Below, piece after piece: positions 23,121 through 36,040 of a stretch of DNA of 64,000 bases. This DNA is from Platycnemis pennipes (Eukaryota > Arthropoda > Insecta > Odonata > Platycnemididae). A program made the translations under genes and the position numbers. The notes beneath the pieces were generated by a model that made no database searches, had not been told where the DNA came from, and saw only the letters and a program-made list of their open reading frames with translations. Location: positions 41,882,354 to 41,946,353 of the forward strand of contig OW121849.1 of assembly GCA_933228895.1 (NCBI GenBank), read 5' to 3'. Within the stretch, counting starts at the first letter, position 1, and each line of letters opens with the position of its first letter.

Positions 23121-25178
23121 TACGTCCCGGTCTGACTTACTTCATACATACTTTAAACGACAGATTAATGACAAAGTTTGGATTGCGTTATGGCCCTAAT
23201 CTCTCCTTGGGCGTGGTGTTTCTCTTAGGATTAAGTTCCAGTTTTTATCTTAGTAATAAGCTTAGGTCAAACGGTTCAATATGGCCTAGGCAGCTGCAGC
23301 ACCTTAAAAACTTAACACGCTTCTAACCCAATCACTAAAAACTTTCACTCTTCACCACCATTAATTGCTTTTGACTGATAGCATCTATTTCACATTGTAA
23401 TCCAAGAAAATATTCTCTTGTGAGTTAAAACTACTAAAATGAGGTAGATAATGGCCTCTCTGGAGGATGAAGTAAGTGTTAACTCACACATCAGTAAGAT
23501 AAGCAGGAAGTCATAGTGTAATAACACTATGTTCCCGAGGAGATCTTTTTGATTTGTTACTCATTGTCAATGTTAAGAACTCAACTTCCAAAAACATCCT
23601 ATTTCATCCATTAAGGTTCACTATTCTGATTGTTTATTTGTAACCTACAGCATTAGAAAGTCAATTTGTAAGGTGCTAACATTGAATGGGTGTTCAGAAA
23701 GTTTGGTCTCGGTGCTAGTTTGTTAAGATATTTTAGAGCTGGATATGGAATAGCTCACCGATAAGCAGTTGTTTTTCCTCCAAATATTATGCAGATGTAA
23801 TGCAAAACATTTCATTGCCGTCTTCCGTATCATACAAAATTTTTCCGTATCATAAAAAATTACAAAATACAAAAAAAACATACAAAAAAAACAGAAAAGT
23901 TGTTAATTACCTAAAAAATAAAAATTTATCAATCTATTTGAAACAGTATTCTGCTTTTTATCGCACTGATCTACAAAACGTTTTGCCTTACGAAAGGAAT
24001 GAATAAAAGTAAATATAAATTCGTAACTTGTTGAGCAGATGGGGCGTATTTCTCTGAACGTTTTAACCTCGAGAATAACTATCATACTCAGGCCTGTCGA
24101 TTCGATAGCCTCCAGTATGAATGCAAGTGACAGCATTTTTAAGGCCTCGAGCACATTAAATAACAAGAATCATGCGAGGTCACGTGAGAAGGAAATACTG
24201 CTATATAATTTTAAAATCTAACATACACTGAGATCTGACAAGCATGTATTTCTCATGGTGCAGAAAATAATTTCAATGGTATTCAATTTTCGGTTTACCT
24301 CTCTCTTAGATATGACAAAGCAAATATTGATGCCACAAATTAATTTTAAATTGAATTAAATTTCAGTTTAAAATTAAAAGTTAGAATTTTGGCCGCAATT
24401 AGAATTTTTCGGGGGATGAGTAACGCGAATTTCATTTCTGTATAAAATTTGCCCTTCCAGCAGGGAATATCACGATAGTTCATATTGAGCTCATGATTTT
24501 TAGCGTAGGTACTGGCCTTCTATGTTGCTCATAAGGTGAATGTCTAATCTACAACATTTTTGGAACAGATAAATATAATATACTATGTGCATATTACCCG
24601 AGTAATGCTCGGCTTCATATTTCCAAAATTTCCTACATGAACATATATATTTCGGTACCACATAGATACAAAAATGTTGATCGGGAACCATATAAAAATA
24701 TAAACTAAACCATTGTGGTTTATTAAAAAGCACGAATTTCAGTTGATTTATCATGATATGTTTGATGACTTAACTCATCCCTGATAATGAAATAACATAT
24801 CTGTGAAGAAATAAGGACGCATGCGCATTTATACGTTTTCATTTATACGTTTACGCATTTATACGTGGTAACAAACTATTTATGTCCTCATAAAATACAC
24901 CCAAACAAACAACAATATTACTACAGACGCTAAATCTCAAACCCGAACTACAATACGTCTTACTCCTTCAATGCAAACGACTAGTTCGCTAAAGCAAGTA
25001 GTGATAGTTGTAATGAAATTGGTCTGAATACAGATTTAAAAAAATGCAACGCGTATGCAGAGAGCCAACTTCCTTCGAAGCCGATAAACGTGACTAACTT
25101 TTAGCTGAATTATTTCCGACTTTGACCTACTAAACATATATTCATTTACATTCATTTTATGTTCATTAATTCACGCAC
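23121..25178. other. AT-rich DNA with small tandem repeats
   Basis: 'ttccgtatcata' is repeated at 23823-23854 beside an A-rich tract. 'catttatacgt' occurs three times at 24826-24866. An 8-bp palindrome pair sits at 23512-23532. No gene was recognised. Confidence 0.5.
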
Positions 25179-25403
25179 TTTCATGAATATGTAAGAAGCG
25201 CTGGTAATTAGCTAAGAAAGCAGGGCAGTTATATCCGGTCAAGACCTTCCTTTGCTCTAAGAAAACTTGTTCTAAATAAGGACCAATTTGAGAGAGTGTA
25301 CATAGAACTATCTTCTCCAGAAATGAGTCTTCTTTTGCTACTAACAGGGATTTCAAATGGCGACCAGTTTTTGTACTTCTATTTCTAACTTCAAAATATG
25401 AAT
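25179..25403 (-). CDS. candidate exon, unknown protein
   Basis: On the minus strand the segment follows the acceptor 'gtttagttacttcag' and runs open for 75 codons to a GTGCGT donor-like site. Its peptide has balanced composition and includes KTGRHLKSLLVAKEDSFLEK and then LSQIGPYLEQVFLEQRKVL, which could form amphipathic helices. It does not look composition-driven, and the length is a multiple of three. About 200 bp upstream on the same strand another open stretch (25593-25802) has a similar feel, so both could belong to one gene or to one decayed pseudogene. No family recognised. Confidence 0.33.
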
Positions 25404-25592
25404 CTGAAGTAACTAAACTAATGAACAAACAAGAAATTTTGCCAAAATTGTTTCATGCCATTTGGAGGTGGAACACTGTCATGAATTGATAGATTTATTT
25501 CATTCATTACCAGGTTGAAATATCTAAACAGTTGAAATTGGAAAAAAGCAATATCTTAAGATTTCCATAATAATCTGTAGAGGTCAGTATAA

Positions 25593-25802
25593 TTAAATAC
25601 TGCTTTGAGTTAAGTTAAATAAATCCCCCATGATATGCATTAAAACATAAAAAAGCTCACTATGCCAGGGGCAACAACAAAAGTTTGTCTCATGAGCCTC
25701 ACGTTGTGAGCCAATTTCAAGAAAAAAGTTAATTGGAAATCCAATTATGTTTGAGTAACAAAGTTCAATCCATTTTAAAATTCCAATATCCGCACCTATC
25801 AC
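25593..25802 (-). CDS. open segment, possible exon or pseudogene part
   Basis: It is open on the minus strand for about 69 codons, giving a Cys- and aromatic-rich peptide with FCCCPWHSELFYVLMHIMGD. Borders are weak: no convincing acceptor precedes it, and it ends in a stop. Between it and 25403 there are further short open bits in shifted frames (for example LSIHDSVPPPNGMKQFW near 25460), which would fit a frameshifted pseudogene. No family recognised. Confidence 0.18.
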   Translation of the reverse strand: MIGADIGILKWIELCYSNIIGFPINFFLEIGSQREAHETNFCCCPWHSELFYVLMHIMGDLFNLTQSSI

Positions 25803-25930
25803 CTGGTGACCTCACCTGTCAATCGCATCCTGCAACTTTTAATGGCCAGTTCTGAAAACGTTGTACATTATGAGAGAGGAACAGCCATAAGAGATGTGCG
25901 GGGAAAGAATAAAATGCGTCCAACTATCAA

Positions 25931-25964
25931 GATGCAAATATAGCCTAGATGCAAATATAGCCTA
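25931..25964. repeat. perfect 17-bp tandem duplication
   Basis: 'gatgcaaatatagccta' occurs twice in direct succession without mismatch. Confidence 0.95.
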
Positions 25965-27889
25965 GAACCAAAACTGATGAATTCCATCACCGAAATCAAT
26001 CTGGATTCTCCACAGGGACCCAAACAGAGAAAGACAGTAAGCTTCTTTTTCGATTGTAGGAAGCTAACTTCCCTTTAAAAAGCTTCCACCCGTAAAATAC
26101 AGTTACCTATTTAATATTTTCGTGATTTTTTTGATCGTATAAATAATATAGAATTGAATACTCCATGTTTTACGCCAATAAAATCTTTTTCGCCCTCTTA
26201 TGTTATTCTGATAATGGAACAAGAAATCACATAGTCTTAAGGGCTGAAACGTAAGAAAATTCTGATTTTCGAATCCAGGAAAAAAAATATCAATAGCGCG
26301 AAAGATAAAAATTAGGTGAATATTTTTCCAGAAAATGCAATGATTACAAAAAGAAGACGAGAGTCCTTTCGAATTTACGAGATATTAACAGAAAATTGTA
26401 ATTACTGGATACAACTTGCATTACTTCGATAGGATTGTTACCATATTTTGCTCTCAGGGATTCGAGAAGAATTGTTAAATGATATTTTCTTCAACTTATC
26501 TGAATGTTTAGAGGCTTAAATTCACTTCTCGGAGACATGTACTCTCGAATAGCATTATTTTTTGGACCTCATGGTGGATAATGGTGGATTCATTATTTGT
26601 TTCGACTCACGCAGTCACGATGGAACTTTCTCAAGGAGCGATGCCGCGGCGGAGAAAGGGTGTTTGCTTCGCCTAAACCCTATCCCGTGTCATGTCAAAG
26701 AAGGGTGGGCCGGGGATGGGGGAGGATTAAGGGGTGGCTGGATTAAAAATGGGAGGATGTGATACGCACATAAAGAGGTAGAAACCGTAGCGATGCGCAT
26801 CTGAACCCGCTCTCTCCCTCTCTCTGGGAAAACGCGACGAAAAAATAAAAATATCAAGACGTGGGCTCCGCTGGTGCACGCACGATGGGATAGGTTGAGG
26901 TTGGAAAAGGGGTACGGGAAGAGGAGAAAGAGGGTTGTCTAGCTAGGGGCGGTGGGTGGCGCTCAGCCGTTAGCGAGGGTGGCGCATGTTCCAAGGATTG
27001 ATCTGGCAAAAGTTGAAACTGAATTGGGTTGAAATGTGATTGCGGTACTTGTTGAATGCACGCACGAGAGATCTCACGAGGATGAAAAAATAAAATCGTC
27101 GATCACTCGGATTGATGATGGCGATGATAGAAACTAACGTGTGCGTAAATTTTAATGTTCCCTATTCGTTGGCTCAGACGGTTTCAGCTTTCTTTCTCAC
27201 AATGGACAACAACAAATGTGCAACCTAAAAGTTGGGAGACTGTATGGATGAGATGATTCTGACAATGTCTACAAGTTATTTGTCCGCAGAATCCTCAGTT
27301 TTTCAAAAAATTCAATAAACGATTATTCGATTTTTATTTCGATTCAAAAGAAAACCAAAATATTCTAATTACAAAGATTATGAATACGAATTTGTTAGAA
27401 TTTAACCGGTTTCCCGAGTTTATTTTTCACACAAATATGCGTATTCATCAACTATGTTGACTTTAAATTTAAGATAAAATACAACAGTATCTATGTCACC
27501 TATTAATAAAGTTATCATTACTCGCTACTGATTTGTTACTAATTTCTGATCAGCATGAAATCATTATCTAATTAACTATTTCCAAATTTGACTCTTAATA
27601 TCTTTAGTTTATAAAATCAAGTGTGGCAGTAGCTCCGCGGTTAAGGTAATCACGAACTTCCTTTTCCTGACGTGTTCAGCCAGCACATTTTCATTCATTC
27701 CCAAAACAAACTTCGGTCGGATAGGAACACGACTATGATTGAGCACACGAAAACTAAGTAACGCCACTCTGGTTTATTTTCGTACGCCGAACGTAAAGTG
27801 CCACATCTCCTTCACCTCTCGAAACCATTCCGAGATGAGAGCTAGCCCCCGATAGGCGGAACGAAACGTTGCGTACCGCCGTGACAGGC
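25965..27889. other. no gene seen; G-rich patch at 26700-26990
   Basis: A G-rich stretch near 26700-26990 interrupts AT-rich DNA. A tRNA A-box-like 'gtggcagtagctccgcggttaag' sits at 27622-27645 without a B box. No coding segment was supportable. Confidence 0.45.
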
Positions 27890-28520
27890 AGACATGCTTT
27901 ATTCGATAGACGAAGTATGGGAGTGGGGAGGGGGAAGGGTTCGCTACTACCTCGTGCAGACACCCATACCAACGCGATCTCTCTCCCCGCTCATCACGCA
28001 GCCTCCCTCCCCCACTCCTCTCCTCCCTCGCCCACTCCTCACCTTCCGCCGCCCGCCATTCCATCAGTGAGAGACCCCGTCTCCCATCTCGATCTAGCCT
28101 AGATCATGCACCCCCCTCCCTACACCATTCCCCTCTTCCCCGTCTGGCACAACCCTCCGCCTTCCCCATCCACCTCTCCTCATGCCCTTACCCTTAACTA
28201 AGCCCTCCACACAAGGCACAGACTCGTCGGTGACCCCGCCCCCTCTGTCCCTCTCTCCTTCTCTATCCATCTCCCTCTAGCACTCGGTCTCCACTAGGAG
28301 GGGGCTAGACACACGCGGAGATCCGTATCCTAGAGCTTTCCCACAGGGGCCATTTCATTACTCTGTCATCTTCCTTTCTCGGCGAGCGGGTGCGTTTCGG
28401 GAGGGGCGGGCTGGTTTCGCCAGGTTGTCTTTTCCATTGTCGCCTCCTGCATCTGGAGAAAATGGGACTCCCTGGAGACGGAGAGGGGTGAGCGAGGGAG
28501 ATGTCAGGGAACTGGATGGC
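27890..28520. other. C-rich GC-rich island
   Basis: Plus-strand CCTCCC/CCCTC blocks dominate 27960-28290 and the bias turns to G after 28380. The ORFs on both strands (up to 96 codons) follow the composition. This could be a promoter-type island; no core promoter or donor stood out. Confidence 0.5.
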
Positions 28521-29925
28521 TCAGGGTTCGTGGGAGAGAGAAAATAAAGTAAAGGGAGCGGATTCTTTCCGGAAAAGTCGTGAAGACTACGCATGCTACG
28601 TGGGATGGGACCGAGTTAGTTTAATACATCAATTATCCACTTCCGGGGAAACCAAAGGTGCCATAGGGAAAGTAAATTGCCCCAATTTGATGGACATTAT
28701 CATATATTGTTGGATAGATAACCCGATGGGCTCTAGCTTTCCTATCAGACAAGTATCAGGATTGAAAACAGGGGCTTAAAATATACCAGTACCTATGTGA
28801 TAATTGAGTTTCTTCTGTATTACTGCCTGTAGCATCTCAAATTCAGTGTTATTTATCACATTTTTGTTTTCTTAAATGTAAGCCCTGCACATAATACGAA
28901 ATATGGAAAATCATTAGACTTGTTGTGGCACGAAAGTTTATGATACCTCAATATTAAACTGCCTCAAATCAAGATCTGATGTTTACTATTGAGAACATAT
29001 AAAAATTATAATAAAAAAATAAGGAATCAACAACCAGACGCATCCGGAACAACCCAAGAAAACTAATGAAGCAGGGGAGTTGATTAATTTTTTATATTAA
29101 CTATATAATTTTGTTGTAAATCTCAGGACCAGTCAGAGATTCAATGCTAGCATAAATGTTCTTGATAAGTGAAAATAATGGATAGTAACATAACGGAGAA
29201 TGAATTTTTAATAAATGCAAACGAAATATACGAAAAATTAATGTTTTATGTCAGAGGAAAGACTTCAGTGCCAGAAATTATCTCATCGCTCATTATTTCA
29301 CAATGCATCCTGCCGTTGCCCGCCGAATGGGAAGAATAAGCAGTCAGTAAAAGAAAATATTTAGCTATGAAAAATGAGAGAGACATTGTAATATACCAAA
29401 TATTCTGAATATCAAATGAAGCACACCTTCCTGGCGCAATCACTATGTTATCACCATTGAGGCATCTTCTAGAGCTTTCCATTACTATTTCAAGCGAAGA
29501 AACTGATAACTAATAACTTCAAAATATTCTGTTACTAAATAGCGAAGGCATCATTAGAAACGAATAAATAATTACTTGTATATAAAATGAGCTCAAAATT
29601 CCTCGATTGTTGCTAATGGTGTAAATTTAGGGGTGAAAAGTATATAAGAGGAACCTTTACATTGCTGTCAATAATGCGGCATGCCAACACAAGCTTAGAC
29701 TGGAGGTGCGATATCAAATGAATTGTTGAAGTAGCAAATTCACATGTAATATATGATTTATTCAATCAACGGGATAACATAGTGTTTTCCGAGAGCTAAA
29801 AGCACGCCATACCTCCCATAGAGTGGAGGAGTCAGGTAGCCTCTGAGCTGTGCAGATCAATCGAAAGTTTTGGAGCTTTCCCACAAGAGTTCTCGAACTG
29901 ACGACTAACGGAAATCCTCTCGTAT
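28521..29925. other. AT-rich DNA, no gene seen
   Basis: No repeats or splice-bordered open segments were noticed. The ORF at 28501-28779 (92 codons) is unrecognised and begins inside the GC-rich island. Confidence 0.5.
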
Positions 29926-29929
29926 CTAT

Positions 29930-31720
29930 CAGTCGCTCCACCGCCGCATCGGCACTTTAGCCCGGGCCACGCTAAGGCACGGGACGGGATGTCAACGACC
30001 CCGAATCCTCACATAAATGGTCGCTGATCCACCTCCTCCCACCTCCCGCCGCCACACATGATGCCCTCGCCCCCATCACCCTAGAGCTTCCCTTATTCCC
30101 AGGCGGGACACTCTTCTCTCTCTCGTCGGGACGAGGAACGGTCGCTAAAGGACACCGTGCGGAGTGGGTGCGGGGGCAGGGCCGTCTCGGAAAACTTTGA
30201 TCCGCGCCCCGACATCCCATTGCCTCCCCGACCACACTGGACGAGCATGCACCTACGTAATTTTTCCCTCCGACCTCTCTCTCCGAAGCCTTCTTATTCC
30301 TTCGAACGCCCCCGCATAGGGTGGGATGGTGGGGGTGTGTATGTGTGCATCCACCCTCCACCATCCACCCTTTAGCCAGTTGGACCAGTTTCCCGGGGCA
30401 CCGTGGAGGGGGGAGGCGATTGGTGGGCTGCCGCCGCAGTCCTCCACATATGAGCGTCCACGCATATACATATACACCCACCACGCTGCCATCACCCACA
30501 CCCTTAGCACCCTCACCCCTTACCCTTTGGGGCGGGGAGGGGAGAGAGGACCCTGCCTCCTCCGGAGGGTGGCGTAGGGGACACCAAACCCCATTCCAGC
30601 GCAGCCCCGCGGCACCATTCTGCATCCACCCCACGTGACGCTTCTTCTGGTTGGCCGTCGGAGCCGGGGGGGAGGGGGCTGTGGATGGATGCATGGATGG
30701 ATGATGGAGGAGGAGGGGGGGGGGGGAGGGATCGGAGTGGGGGAGTAGCAGGGTTATAGGGTGCTCCCCTGCTCTAAGGGCTGGGTGGGGGTTCGCGATC
30801 GGGAGTAGGTGGGGGAAGGCTATCCCTGAGGGCAAGGGGCTGCTGGAGATCAGGGAGGGGGGGCTGCGTGGGTGACGACTGGTGGGGGGAGGAGGTATTT
30901 GGCGAGGGGAATGGTGGCACCCATCCCGAGCACGGAGTGCAAGACCAGGCGGGTGCGGGAGGCGCTGGGCGCGGGTGCTGGGTGCGGCGCCGTGGCCCGG
31001 GAGCGGGGGAGGAATAAGGCGCAGGAAATGATGTGGTTTCCACGCATTGGGGTAGGACGGGCTTAATTTTTAATTTTTTCCCCTTCATACACCGTTTTTC
31101 CCACCCACACCACGCGATCTCCCCCGCACAACATTTCTTTTTTCATTTGTTGTTCGAGTTGCGTTAGGTGGAGGAGGATATTGGAGTTTGGGAGCCAATC
31201 TTCCCTCTCCCGCGCACGCCTCCGTTTCTCGCCCCCGACCCTTCCCCGTTTCTCTCCCCCCACACTCCCAACGCACCACCCCCTCTCTTCCGCCACACCT
31301 TCCTTCCCCGGACACGCTATCCTCTCTCTCCCGGCTTCCACCGCGGTCCTCTTGTTTAGTCTAATTACGGCCCGGTGGAGTGGGGTGGATTCATCTTTCT
31401 GCCCACCCCACCTACCCCGCGACAAATCACTTTGATTGGCCACCCTCTCCTCTCCTTCTTCCCCAACCCTCACACACAACACTTTTATTTCTCTCATCCA
31501 CCCACTCTTCTCTCCCCTCCCCAATATCTTCCTCTGTCTCTCCCATCGGTTAGTTACCCCACCACTCCCTCTCCCAGTCAATAGCCCGCACCCCCAAACT
31601 CCGCAAATCTTCACTTCCGCCGTGCTGTTGATGCACCCTCATCTCCTCTCTTGGGTTGGTTAAGCCGCCGCGCGGGTCTCCTCGCTTCCATTCGTTTTTT
31701 CCCCTGGAAGGCGTGACGGG
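29930..31720. other. large GC-rich polypurine/polypyrimidine domain
   Basis: Strand bias alternates in blocks: C-rich 29940-30640, G-rich 30660-31060 with a run of 12 G (30715-30726) and a GGAT repeat beside it, then C/T-rich 31090-31660. The longest ORFs of the window (287 codons at 29972-30835 minus; 183 codons at 31063-31614 minus) lie here, but their products are Pro/Gly/Arg/Ser-biased and two or three frames are open at once, so they are not called as genes. It is the largest island in the window and a plausible regulatory or 5'-exon region. Confidence 0.55.
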
Positions 31721-33545
31721 GCACGGTGGACCGTTCGGGCGGTGGATGACGATTGGGAATCTCAAGTTTAAATGCTCGGATCGTGCAGATGGTGGGGCGG
31801 GAATTCACTATTTTCCAGAGATTGTGATGGCGGAGCGATTTGGATTGCCTAACCACATCATGATGGAGGCAGAAACTGGAATATAAATTCCCAGAGATTT
31901 CCCTGGATAACTTAAGATTTCCTCCCACGTATATTCATGAATGCTTGCTATTTGTGGATTCAATGTGATGGTATTTTGTCACTACTATGCGTTTTGCATT
32001 TCATTATCACCCTTCGCATTGACTAATTGAAAATAAGGTCCATTTCGAAGCGGAATTTTTGTCACATTTCATAGTAGAATTTGGTGATGGCATGAATAAT
32101 ACACCACCAAATTATATGTTGACAGGGTAAATGGTTGACTAAATTCGATTCCCATGCATGAAGCTTCATTTTTTTATCTTATAATTATTTTATAGAATCG
32201 TCCACGGTTGGGAAAATATCTGAGACCTTTCTCATTTCCGCAATTCTACCACTATTCAGTTCAGATGCATGTCCACGCGACGTAAATTGTTTAAATAAAC
32301 GTAAAAAACTTCACACATTAGATTGGGAGAAATAAAATAAACAATCGCACAATTACTGAGAAACCAAGTCTTATGTGAGACGAAAGGGGGTACGGGGATA
32401 CTGGACACTTTTGAGGAGTGCTTAAGAACTAAGTTCATTCGTCAGCAACCTGCTTATCACAAGCTACATTGTGGGTAGTATGCGAGTGTGGTATTGAAGA
32501 GAAAATGAAAATACTCTATAGCTTCTTTTATAAATGCAATAAATCCTAAATGAAGCTATCATAATTCTTTTTACTGATTCTGGCTTGCAATCATGTCTTC
32601 CATTTATTGATTTATTTCTTTACTTATCCTGGGCTAGATGAGGCCATATGACCCCCTCTGCCCCTATCTCCATCACGAACTACTAGAAAAGAACTGGACC
32701 TAAAAAAACTTCCTCAGGAAATACAAGCTCATTCATGACAGAAAAGTTTTCTGTTAATTTTTCCATTTTATTTGAATTCAGACATCATTATAGTTTCTTT
32801 CAATGATATCACTTTAGATTTTCTTTATCGTTGAAAACATACATTTGAATCTGGAATAATGTTTACATTTTATGCGCTAAATAAATTTGGAATTTAAAAT
32901 GTATCAGCAAACTTTTCTCACGAATAGCCACTGTCAATGTTTTACGTAACCACGTAACAGTCAGCACTGTCGTATGGATTAATGAATCTAGCGGAAGAAG
33001 ATGGAGGAATTATAAATGTAGGCGCGAAGAGATAGAAAGACAATAAGCTGGGTAGGGAAGAAAGAAAACGAAGAGGTTTAAGAATATATCGAAAGGTGAG
33101 AGAGGAAGTTGGCTGTGGCTGAATCAAATAAGACAATAAGCGGAAGGGAAGACTGCAAGAACACATTGGTATGCGTAAGAGTATAATTTGCGAATGAGTG
33201 TTACGCAATGAGACTAGAGGAAGACTGGACAATTTTCACGCCACGAGGCAGACACTGCAGATGTGAAAAAGGAAATAGCCTTAGGAAAAGTTGTTTCTTA
33301 TGAATCTGAAACTTTCATAAATATACGTATCTTTGAGTGAATTAATGAATAAATTGTTTGAATAAATATTTATTTTTTGCATGTGAAGGTCGGAGAAAAT
33401 ACAAATAGTTTTTTTTTCTTACGATATAAAAAGAAATCATTTAAAGTGTTCGGCACGAGAAATGCATTAAAAAGTTTCAGATTCGCTCACCCAGCCTGAT
33501 TATAAAAATTAACTGATTTTGGCAATATGTAGTGGAATTCATCAT
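31721..33545. other. no gene seen; purine-rich stretch at 32990-33240
   Basis: The purine-rich part gives a 96-codon minus ORF rich in Ser, Leu and Pro that looks composition-driven. The remainder is AT-rich. Confidence 0.45.
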
Positions 33546-33674
33546 GATTAAAAGCAACAAGACAACACTATTCAACAGTTTATTAGCCGTAAGCCATCTG
33601 ATGATGGTGTAGCGATTGAACGCGTCGTACGGATGATAAGCGGTGGAATAGTGTTATCTCGTTGCCTTTTAATC
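33546..33674 (+). mobile_element. foldback element with hammerhead-like core
   Basis: Arms 33546-33576 and about 33643-33674 are imperfect inverted copies (gattaaaa-gcaac-aaca-ctattc pattern, about 28 of 31 aligned positions). Between them 33598-33627 reads CTGATGATGG, then about 10 nt, then GAACGCGTCG. This matches the layout of a minimal hammerhead core, except that GAAA is reduced to GAA. The plus strand also resembles 3' termini of Penelope-like elements. No protein is encoded. Confidence 0.6.
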
Positions 33675-35404
33675 TGCATATTAAACCCGAAAAGTAAAAA
33701 AAGTTGAGCTTTGTAAGGTGGTATGGTAATTGGAGGCGATTGACGCCGATGTCCTTCCCTCACTTCGGTGGTTTCCGGCAATTCTGGTCCGCACGAGCAC
33801 GGAATGATATGCACTTGAGCCGAGAACAATCGGATACTTCCATTCGACGTCTGGGGGAGGGCACCTGCTTCTCGAAACACAGAAGCTTTTGACGTTCGGG
33901 CGGGCCAGTGAGGGGTCAGCGGGAGTTGGTTTTTTTGGTCAACGCTGGAGCGGAGAGCAAAAGTTTGTGATGGCACTATCCAGGACGCCCATGGTTCAGT
34001 CTCCCGTCTCTTCTCCCCCTCGCGAGTACCGGAAGCATATATGACGGATAGCTATGAAAAAGCTTGACTTCATTCCATGAGAGGTGGGTAGGGGCAATGA
34101 AAAAACGAGAGATGTTCCTTTACATTACGACTACAGCATATTGAATACTCGGCAAGTTTGTTATTTGGCAAAAAAAGAGTTAGATGAAGTCTACAAGTTA
34201 ATCACGTATTTATACAAACATTTTAAAAATAAGATTGACTTTTGAGTAACTAGCATGAGTAGGTGAGATGAAAGCCTGCAGAAAGACGTGGGATTTGCGT
34301 TTACTTAAAAAACAGGTGAGAATAATAGACCCCCACGTTAAATCAGCAGATTTTACTGAAAAGATAATAGGAAGGAATTAAATACCAGAATTTATAGATT
34401 TAACAATTCCTTTCCCCTCGCATTCTATGACTGAAAAAAGACTGAGAGCCGCAACAATCCCGTTCACACATAATTACATTAATTTTTATCACGTAAGTTT
34501 ACTTTGTCGAGGCTTAACTCCTTAACAACGACAGCCGCACTTTATTGTCATTGATAGAAGGATTATACGCTGTGCTGATTCGAAGGCAAAAAACACCCAC
34601 CGGAGACCATGACTCAAGGCAGCGGATGAATGATGTCCAGTCTGGAGTTTCGGAGACCAGATCATGGAGCCCTCACTCGACAGACTGTAGAAAGAATCCC
34701 CATGAATGCATTAATCTCGTTATCAGATCTCTGAGAGCAGGATATTTCCCTGAAATCCTATTCTACGCTTGAAGCACGATTAAATAGGAAATTCCTCTAA
34801 GTCTTCGAGGAGGGCCAATCCGCGAGGTAACCATAATTTTTTATTTATCTACGCATATTGTGGAGTACATAAAATCAAGGAAATTCCAAGTGGGCATATT
34901 TTGGTCTTACATCAATTGTAATCATCGCAGCCCTCATCAGCCATTCACATTCGACACTCAAATCACAACTCAATAGAATTACAACATGCAACGGCTCACT
35001 CGAAATTCAGCATTAATATGTTTACGAATTATACCTTATGAAGTTCAATTTCCTTGGGAAATAAAAATCATGTTCTATGTGTAGATAAGGAGATGACCGT
35101 AAAGCTGTAGGCTTAAATTCATGGTCGTCACTGACAATGACTAAATCTTGGTATAGCTTTAAAAAGCCATATTTCTCAAGGAAGTTTCAATGAATCTATT
35201 TAGGGTTATAGTGAACGAATGCGAGAAAATATGAGCCATGAAATTCTTTTCAAGTGGTCTTTTAAAGGAGGTTTTAACGCTCTTCAAAAGGATACTGAAT
35301 TATATCCAGGAATATTGGAGTCACTTCTATTCTTGAAAGCATATAATTAATCCCACGGTATTAAAATATTAACTCATTTATCGCATAAGGAGAAAACTAA
35401 GGTA
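33675..35404. other. no gene seen
   Basis: The 134-codon minus ORF at 33572-33976 overlaps the foldback element and is not supported by any motif. A CAC|GTAAGTTT donor-like site near 34495 lacks a partner exon. Confidence 0.45.
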
Positions 35405-36040
35405 TTGGTGTGCAGAAGGGGAAAAGAAGCCAGGACCAATGTTAAACTAGAAAAACAAAATATTGAGGTGGTGGATTAACCAGCGATGGACGAAGCAAAA
35501 GAGAAATTGCCAGTAACATAGCCCAGGGGAAAATAGCATTTTACTGAAAGAATATTCTGCTTATGGTTGCAAATACAAGCGTAGAAGCGAGGAAAAATTT
35601 CATTAATACATATATCAGGAGCATGCTACCATGTGGCAGCGAAGCATGGACGATAACAGCAGCAGAGAAGTCAAGGTTGGAAGCACTTGAGATCTGGTAC
35701 TACCGAAGAACGATGAAGATAAAATGGATCGACCCAGTGACAAACGAAGATGACTTAAGAAGAGTGGGAGAAACGAGAAGTCTGCTGAAAACTCTAAAAA
35801 GAAGATGGAATAACTTAATCAGCCACTTCTTAAGACACGATGGCCCGATGAAGACAATCGTGAAGGGGAAAGTGAAGGGGAAGAATGGAAAGGACAGGCC
35901 TCGAATGTGATATATGGAACAAGTTGTGAAGGATGTAAAAGAGATGCATTACGTTAATTTGAAGAGGTTGGCCGATAGAAGAATCAAGTGAAAGGCTGCG
36001 TCAAACCAATCTTAGGATTGTTGACAGATGATCATGATTA
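35405..36040 (+). mobile_element. LINE family 1, longest copy: C-terminal end of ORF2
   Basis: The open part at 35563-35910 (115 codons) encodes the region downstream of the RT domain of an APE-type non-LTR retrotransposon: CGSEAWT (residues 24-30), KWIDPVTNEDDLRRV (54-68) and LISHFLRHDG (85-94), motifs common in arthropod 'endonuclease-reverse transcriptase' ORFs of RTE-like type. Upstream (35405-35560) similar sequence continues with stops. Downstream the same frame continues beyond a TGA at 35908 to a second TGA near 35989; these lie where the family would have Arg and Trp codons, as expected from C-to-T or G-to-A decay. The 3' end is 'ccaatcttaggattgttgac' plus a short ATG-rich tail. No endonuclease or catalytic RT motifs remain, so it is a dead 5'-truncated insertion. 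Confidence 0.9.

Noticed and set aside
29972..30835. 287-codon minus-strand ORF, longest in the window
   Set aside because: Composition-driven Pro/Gly/Arg/Ser product in a GC-rich block, with other frames open at the same place and no recognised motif.
31063..31614. 183-codon minus-strand ORF
   Set aside because: Same GC-rich domain; Gly/Arg/Glu-biased, antisense and alternative frames also open.
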